Positions 7,241-11,058 of a stretch of DNA of 11,058 bases are shown here, one piece after another. The stretch covers positions 1 through 11,058 of the forward strand of contig CAAEIR010000236.1 of NCBI GenBank assembly GCA_900756035.1. Reading direction: 5' to 3'. This DNA is from an uncultured Anaerostipes sp. (lineage in GTDB: Bacteria > Bacillota > Clostridia > Lachnospirales > Lachnospiraceae). A program made the translations under genes and the position numbers. The first letter of the stretch is position 1. Each line of letters opens with the position of its first letter. The notes under the pieces are model-generated. The model was not told where the DNA came from. It saw only the letters and a program-made list of their open reading frames with translations, and searched no databases.

Positions 7241-8104
7241 ATGAGATACGCTGACAGAGACGGAAGAATTTATGAGGAGGAAAACGGACAGGATCGTTTT
7301 TTGAAAAAGCTTTATGGTACTATGGCAGGGCAGGCAGGTTTAAAAATACTTACCAGACCCTGGGTGTCAAAGTTAGGGGGACTTTTCCTGGATTCTTCTT
7401 TTTCAAAATGTTTGATTCCGAGATTTATAAAGAAGAATCAGATTCGGATGAGTCAGTACGAGAAAAAGAATTATCGGTCATATAATGACTTTTTTACCAG
7501 AAAGATCAGAGAAGGTAAGCGCACTATGCCGCAGGATACTGCCGTTTTGCCGAGTCCGTGTGACGGTAAAGTGAGTGTCTATCCGATCGGTGAAAAGACG
7601 TCTTTTCTCGTAAAAGGCACTCGGTATACGGTGGAATCGCTAGTAAGAAACCGAAAGATTGCCAGACATTTTCAGGGGGGATATGCGGTTGTTCTTCGTT
7701 TAACAGTAGATGATTATCATCGTTATTGCTATTTTGATGATGGAGTGAAAAGTGAAAATCGTCGAATTCCCGGTATTTATCACACTGTGAATCCGATTGC
7801 AAATGATTATGCAGAAATTTATAAGGAAAATACCAGAGAATTTACGATGATGAAAACAAAGCATTTTGGAGATGCCCTGCAGATGGAAGTGGGTGCTCTG
7901 ATGGTTGGAAAAATCGTAAATCATCACGGAGCCGGAATGATGAAGCGGGGAGAAGAAAAGGGATACTTTGAATTTGGCGGATCTACCATTATTCTTTTGC
8001 TGCAGGCCGGGAAGGTAGAAATTCGACCGGAACTGCTTTTGCGCACTCAGGAACAATGCGAAACCAAGGTTCGTCAGGGGGATGCTCTGGGAAGAGCTTT
8101 GTAA
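7241..8104 (+). CDS. psd: Phosphatidylserine decarboxylase proenzyme
   Basis: A 287-residue proenzyme that cleaves itself to make a pyruvoyl cofactor and then decarboxylates phosphatidylserine to PE. Self-cleavage is expected between Gly247 and Ser248 in the GYFEFGGSTIILLL segment (241-254), giving a beta chain of about 247 residues and an alpha chain of about 40. The Asp-His-Ser triad used for processing is visible as Asp108 (SPCDGKV), His160 (DDYHRY) and Ser248. GGST in place of the LGST of E. coli is normal in many clostridial enzymes and does not suggest inactivity. The N-terminal 90 residues are basic and fit membrane association. AGAGGAG lies six bases before the ATG. A 55-base gap with no promoter or terminator separates it from pssA, so it is read as the same operon. 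Confidence 0.95.
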   Translation: MRYADRDGRIYEEENGQDRFLKKLYGTMAGQAGLKILTRPWVSKLGGLFLDSSFSKCLIPRFIKKNQIRMSQYEKKNYRSYNDFFTRKIREGKRTMPQDTAVLPSPCDGKVSVYPIGEKTSFLVKGTRYTVESLVRNRKIARHFQGGYAVVLRLTVDDYHRYCYFDDGVKSENRRIPGIYHTVNPIANDYAEIYKENTREFTMMKTKHFGDALQMEVGALMVGKIVNHHGAGMMKRGEEKGYFEFGGSTIILLLQAGKVEIRPELLLRTQEQCETKVRQGDALGRAL

Positions 8105-8141
8105 GATATGAAACGGTTCAAATCAAATGAGGTGAATCTGG

Positions 8142-9359
8142 ATGGATCAGAGAGTTATTTTTCATGTAGATGTAAATTCGGCATATTTAAGCTGGGAAGC
8201 CGTACATCGTCTTAGAGATCTTGGAGAAGAAACCGATCTTCGGACAATTCCGGCAATTATCGGCGGAGATGAAAGTCTGCGTCACGGGATTGTTCTGGCA
8301 GCATCCATTCCGGCAAAACGACTTGGAATCAGGACGGCACAGACCGTCAGAGAGGCCGTGACAAAATGTCTGAATCTCAGGATCTGTCGTCCGGATCATT
8401 CGATGTATCAGCAGTATTCCAGAGCTTTTATCGAAGAAGCACTGAATTTCTCGCCGATACTGGAACAGTATAGTGTAGACGAAGCATTTTTGGATATGAC
8501 GGAAACCATACATGCATATAAAAGTCCTGTGGAGGCAGCATATCTTTTAAAGAATCAGATTCGTGATAAACTTGGATTTACCGTAAATATTGGTATAGGA
8601 TCTAACAAACTGCTGGCAAAAATGGCCTCGGATTTTGAAAAACCAGATAAAGTTCATACACTGTTTCCGGAAGAGGTTCCTCAAAAGATGTGGCCGCTTC
8701 CTGTCAGGGAGTTATTTCTTGTGGGAAAGGCAACACAGAAAAAACTGGAGATGCTGGGAATTCGGACGATCGGAGAACTGGCCGGGCTTGATTTGTCTAT
8801 GCTAAAGGCACATGTCGGAAATAAATATGGGCAGAGATTATACGATTATGCGAGAGGAATTGATTTATCTCCGGTAGAGTCTCAGGAAAGTTTAAATAAA
8901 GGATATGGAAACAGTACCACACTGCCGAAAGATCTCTCAGATTTACAAGAGATTGACCATGTTCTTATTTCTCTTGCGGAGACGGTAGCCTTACGGCTTC
9001 GGAAGGATGGGGTAAAAAGTTCCTGTATTTGTGTAGAGATTAAAGATACGGGATTTCGAAGACGTACGCATCAGAGAAAACTTCTCGTTCCGACAGATAT
9101 TACCGAAGAAATTGCGCAGATAGCGAAGGAACTTTACCGGGAAAATTATAAAGGGATCTCTGTGCGGCTTCTCGGAATTCGCGCCACAGAGATCAGTGAG
9201 AAAGAATTCGTGCAGATGGGAATGTTTGATCAGGAGAAGCGGGAAAAACTCGAAAGACTAGACAGAGCTCTCGATGAAATTCGAGGAAAATATGGAAGTG
9301 GGGCTATTCAAAGAGCCAGTTTTTTAGAAAAAAATCAAAAAGCTGATCAGGAGAAATGA
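8142..9359 (+). CDS. dinB: Y-family translesion DNA polymerase (Pol IV type)
   Basis: A 405-residue error-prone polymerase that copies past damaged DNA. The palm carries the metal-binding Asp10 (FHVDVN) and Asp113-Glu114 (SVDEAFLD). The steric-gate position against ribonucleotides is Tyr15. Thumb helix-hairpin-helix elements follow around 180-240 (LFLVGKATQKKLEMLGIRTIGEL). The little finger (about 250-350) ends in LLGIRATEI. QMGMFD at 358-363 fits a beta-clamp-binding motif of the QxxLF type, and the tail GAIQRASFL is usual for Gram-positive homologues. TGAGGTGA lies six bases before the ATG. It follows psd by 37 bases with no promoter, no terminator and no Gram-positive LexA box (GAAC-N4-GTTC) that I can see in that gap, so it probably rides on the lipid operon transcript. 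An SOS site further upstream cannot be ruled out. The gene's last codons form the left arm of the operon terminator. Confidence 0.94.
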   Translation: MDQRVIFHVDVNSAYLSWEAVHRLRDLGEETDLRTIPAIIGGDESLRHGIVLAASIPAKRLGIRTAQTVREAVTKCLNLRICRPDHSMYQQYSRAFIEEALNFSPILEQYSVDEAFLDMTETIHAYKSPVEAAYLLKNQIRDKLGFTVNIGIGSNKLLAKMASDFEKPDKVHTLFPEEVPQKMWPLPVRELFLVGKATQKKLEMLGIRTIGELAGLDLSMLKAHVGNKYGQRLYDYARGIDLSPVESQESLNKGYGNSTTLPKDLSDLQEIDHVLISLAETVALRLRKDGVKSSCICVEIKDTGFRRRTHQRKLLVPTDITEEIAQIAKELYRENYKGISVRLLGIRATEISEKEFVQMGMFDQEKREKLERLDRALDEIRGKYGSGAIQRASFLEKNQKADQEK

Positions 9360-9393
9360 TGTGTGTAACCATCTCCAAATGATCAGCTTTTTT
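9337..9393 (+). terminator. Rho-independent terminator overlapping the end of dinB
   Basis: AAAAAGCTGATCA (9337-9349) pairs perfectly with TGATCAGCTTTTT (9380-9392), extended inward by GGAGA/TCTCC (9350-9354 and 9372-9376), with a TTTTTT run at 9388-9393. The dinB stop codon (9357-9359) lies inside the loop, so the left arm is protein-coding. It closes the five-gene operon and isolates rpoN. Confidence 0.92.
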
Positions 9394-9429
9394 ATGATTT
9401 TAAATTTTGATAAATAAATTTCTCTTTTA

Positions 9430-9458
9430 TTAGATACAAAAATGAATTATGATATGAT
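9430..9458 (+). promoter_or_regulatory. Candidate sigma-A promoter for rpoN
   Basis: A weak TTAGAT (9430-9435) and a good TATGAT -10 (9453-9458) are 17 bases apart. The start would be near 9465, giving a leader of about 50 bases to the ATG at 9514. This position lies after the ATG at 9442, which argues against that codon as the gene start. Confidence 0.5.
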
Positions 9459-9501
9459 TAATGTAGAGGATGTGATTTGTAAAGATCTTGTATGGAGAAT
9501 T

Positions 9502-9513
9502 GGAGGAAGGCAA
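9502..9513 (+). promoter_or_regulatory. Ribosome binding site that sets the rpoN start
   Basis: GGAGGAAGG at 9502-9510 is a near-perfect Shine-Dalgarno sequence seven bases before the ATG at 9514. The in-frame upstream ATG at 9442 is preceded only by AT-rich sequence with no such site. Confidence 0.88.
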
Positions 9514-10812
9514 ATGTCATATCAGTTAGAACTGGAACAGGGGTTATCCCAGAAGTTAAACCAGTTTCAAATGCAGTCGTTGAATATCTTATCTCTTGAT
9601 AATTACGAATTAGAGAAATTTTTACAGGATGAGTTTGCGGAGAATCCGATGTTAGAGTATCATGCCTCCGGAAAGGATTTCTTTGTGATGAAGGGAAATG
9701 CAGGGGGCTATCAGGATGTCGGCCAGCAGGAGATTGAAGATTATACCCAGAGAAACTCCAAAGAATTTTTTATGGAGCAGATGAATCCGGGGGATTACTC
9801 TTCTTTTCAATGGAAGATTATGGAATATATGGTCGAGTGTGTGGATGAATCAGGATTATTAACGGTTCCGCTAGAGGATATTTGTGATAAGTTCAAAATA
9901 TCAATGAAAGAATGTGAAGATGCCAGAACGGTTTTAAAAGGATTAGAACCGGCTGGTGTTTTCGCGGTAAATTTAAGAGAATGTTTATTGCTTCAGTTAC
10001 AAAGGGATGGTTCGTTAAATGACGATCTTTACTGCATAGTGGAAAATTATCTGGAAGATATAGCGCTTGGAAGACTTGCACAGATTTCAAGGAATTTGAA
10101 GATATCCACCGCACAGGTGCATAAGTATATTTCCAGAATTCAGCTTTTAAATCCTCGTCCTTACAGCAAATATGCGCAGGAGCAGACTCAATATATTTTG
10201 CCGGATATTTTAATAGAATCTGCAGAAAATGGTGAGGTTAATATTTCATTAAATGACAACTGGATGGGGAATTATTCACTGAATGATTATTATGTGCAGA
10301 TGATGGAGCAGGCAGAAGACTCTCAACTAAAAGAGTATTTTCGTAAGAAGTATGAACGCTGCCGTTTTATTATTATGAGCATCGAACAGCGTCGGGAGAC
10401 GATGTTAAAGATTTCCAGGGCGGTTTATGAACAGCAGAGAGAATTTTTTACAGCAGGAGTGCCATTAAAGCCAATGACCATGCAAAGTATCGCGGATGAT
10501 ATCGAAATGCATGTATCTACGGTCAGCCGGGCAGTGAAAGGAAAATACATCCAATATCCATGTGGAACGGTCAGTTTTCGGAAACTTTTTTCTTCGGCTC
10601 AGACATTTGGCAATCAGAATAAGACCAGTGTGCAAATAAAGGATGAGATTAGGAAGATTATTCAGGATGAGAATGTGAAAAAACCATATAGTGATGCCAT
10701 AATTGTGAAAAAACTAGAAGAAAAAGGAATTACGATTTCAAGGAGAACTGTGGCAAAATACCGGATGCAGATGGGGATCGCAGGAGTCCATGAACGAAAG
10801 GGAAGGAAATGA
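9514..10812 (+). CDS. rpoN: RNA polymerase sigma-54 factor
   Basis: Sigma-54 (called SigL in Bacillus) directs RNA polymerase to -24/-12 promoters that need an AAA+ activator. With the ATG at 9514 the protein has 432 residues, close to Bacillus SigL. Region I (about 1-50) is Gln- and Leu-rich (LSQKLNQFQMQSLNIL), the part that contacts activator and the -12 element. A short acidic region II is followed by the core-binding domain (about 95-240), with AGVFAVNLREC and LNPRPY. The helix-turn-helix spans about 322-351 (SIADDIEMHVSTVSRAVKG). The C-terminal RpoN box is SRRTVAKYR at 409-417, nearly the canonical ARRTVAKYR. An in-frame extension to 9442 would add 24 residues before region I and is unlikely. 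No sigma-54 activator gene and no convincing -24/-12 promoter is seen in this window, so its targets lie elsewhere. No clear terminator follows. Confidence 0.94.
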   Translation: MSYQLELEQGLSQKLNQFQMQSLNILSLDNYELEKFLQDEFAENPMLEYHASGKDFFVMKGNAGGYQDVGQQEIEDYTQRNSKEFFMEQMNPGDYSSFQWKIMEYMVECVDESGLLTVPLEDICDKFKISMKECEDARTVLKGLEPAGVFAVNLRECLLLQLQRDGSLNDDLYCIVENYLEDIALGRLAQISRNLKISTAQVHKYISRIQLLNPRPYSKYAQEQTQYILPDILIESAENGEVNISLNDNWMGNYSLNDYYVQMMEQAEDSQLKEYFRKKYERCRFIIMSIEQRRETMLKISRAVYEQQREFFTAGVPLKPMTMQSIADDIEMHVSTVSRAVKGKYIQYPCGTVSFRKLFSSAQTFGNQNKTSVQIKDEIRKIIQDENVKKPYSDAIIVKKLEEKGITISRRTVAKYRMQMGIAGVHERKGRK

Positions 10813-10898
10813 CACGGATAAGATATTCTTGGGGTAGTATTGCTAGAGCAGGAAATTTTAAATGTGGTTGAATGTTATAAAAAATAATTTAATAGAAA

Positions 10899-10934
10899 AT
10901 TAACATTTGAAACACTTGATTAACATAATGAACC
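10899..10934 (+). repeat. TTAACA-like direct repeats over a -35 box
   Basis: ATTAACAT occurs exactly twice, at 10899-10906 and 10919-10926, 20 bases or about two helical turns apart. Weaker copies GAAACA (10909-10914) and TGAACC (10929-10934) sit between and after them, giving four hexamers at 9-11-9 base steps. The second exact copy overlaps the -35. This layout is typical of tandem-binding response regulators; the regulator is not identified. Confidence 0.45.
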
Positions 10935-10944
10935 TTGGTATAAT
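10916..10944 (+). promoter_or_regulatory. Strong sigma-A promoter with extended -10
   Basis: TTGATT (10916-10921) and a consensus TATAAT (10939-10944), preceded by TGG (10936-10938), are 17 bases apart. Transcription should start near 10951, about 41 bases before the gene at the window's right edge. Confidence 0.75.
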
Positions 10945-10962
10945 CGCATAGAAAGTAAAAAA

Positions 10963-10995
10963 ATGTCGAAAAGGCGACACCGGAGGTTGTTATGA
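10963..10995 (+). CDS. Possible 10-codon arginine-rich leader peptide
   Basis: The frame beginning at ATG 10963 reads MSKRRHRRLL and stops at TGA 10993-10995, overlapping the next gene's ATG at 10992 as ATGA. Four of the ten codons are Arg, using AGG, CGA, CGG and AGG. Only a weak GAAAG lies upstream as a ribosome site, and the strong GGAGG of the next gene is inside this frame. It could be a coupled leader or chance; the short length makes chance quite likely. Confidence 0.2.
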   Translation: MSKRRHRRLL

Positions 10996-11058
10996 GGATC
11001 TTAAAGCAGACAAGCAAATGGATTGCCGCAGCGGCTGGGGCAGGGAGGTTGAGACACC
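10992..11058 (+). CDS. N-terminus of an unidentified gene, cut by the window edge
   Basis: Only 22 codons are present, beginning MRILKQTSKWIAAAAGAG. I do not recognise the protein. The short basic start followed by an alanine-rich, mildly hydrophobic stretch might be the beginning of a signal peptide or membrane anchor, but it is too short to judge. The start is supported by GGAGG (10982-10986) five bases upstream and by the strong promoter at 10916-10944. A small TGTCG/CGACA hairpin (10964-10968 and 10975-10979) lies just before the ribosome site. The base composition is richer in G and C than the preceding intergenic DNA. Confidence 0.55.
   Translation, partial: MRILKQTSKWIAAAAGAGRLRH

Noticed and set aside
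7961..8008. Possible inactive psd because it has GGST rather than LGST
   Set aside because: The cleavage Gly-Ser pair is intact, Asp108 and His160 are present, and GGST is usual in clostridial decarboxylases.
9442..9513. N-terminal extension of rpoN
   Set aside because: There is no ribosome site before 9442, and a strong one precedes 9514 where sigma-54 homology starts.
1..11058. CRISPR arrays, tRNA or rRNA genes, known riboswitches, insertion sequences or prophage genes
   Set aside because: Reading both strands showed no regularly spaced repeats, cloverleaf sequences, recognisable riboswitch cores, transposases or phage proteins.

Overview
The window reads as chromosome of a low-GC Gram-positive anaerobe of the Clostridia, most likely Lachnospiraceae-like. 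This is an inference from AT-rich intergenic DNA, strong AGGAGG-type ribosome sites, sigma-A-like TTGACA/TATAAT promoters, a clostridial-style PssA/Psd pair, and an RND permease with no adaptor or TolC partner. There is no sign of phage, insertion sequence, CRISPR or RNA genes, and codon use looks even throughout. The longest gaps without a confident gene are about 180 bases (4622-4802 and 10813-10991), and each holds promoter-like or inverted-repeat structure.

Left end (1-889): a superoxide dismutase gene runs leftward and ends in a hairpin terminator. The 169-base gap at 721-889 separates it from a divergent gene and carries promoter signals in both directions. Next (890-4621) is a monocistronic-looking 1243-residue RND-superfamily permease. 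It carries an insert of about 190 residues predicted to form a coiled-coil hairpin, at the place where AcrB has its TolC-docking subdomain.

Centre (4670-9393): a good promoter, followed at its transcription start by a perfect 15-bp inverted repeat, precedes five tightly spaced rightward genes. They encode an Aur1-like PAP2 membrane enzyme, a UPF0104/YbhN-type flippase-like membrane protein, CDP-diacylglycerol-serine phosphatidyltransferase (pssA), phosphatidylserine decarboxylase (psd) and a Y-family DNA polymerase (dinB). A strong terminator overlaps the end of dinB. PssA and Psd make phosphatidylethanolamine (PE) from CDP-diacylglycerol and serine. The two membrane proteins in front of them plausibly move or remodel a lipid, possibly by head-group transfer, but that is inference. 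The polymerase has no obvious metabolic link to the rest.

Right end (9430-11058): sigma-54 (rpoN) has its own promoter. Its true start is at 9514 rather than the longer in-frame ATG at 9442. A further promoter with an extended -10 and TTAACA-like direct repeats then leads into the first codons of a gene cut off by the window edge. A possible 10-codon arginine-rich leader overlaps that gene's start codon.

The items most worth a second look are the coiled-coil RND permease in a probable monoderm, the PAP2/YbhN/PssA/Psd lipid operon with an Aur1-like motif, the promoter-proximal inverted repeat, and the repeat-rich promoter at the right end.
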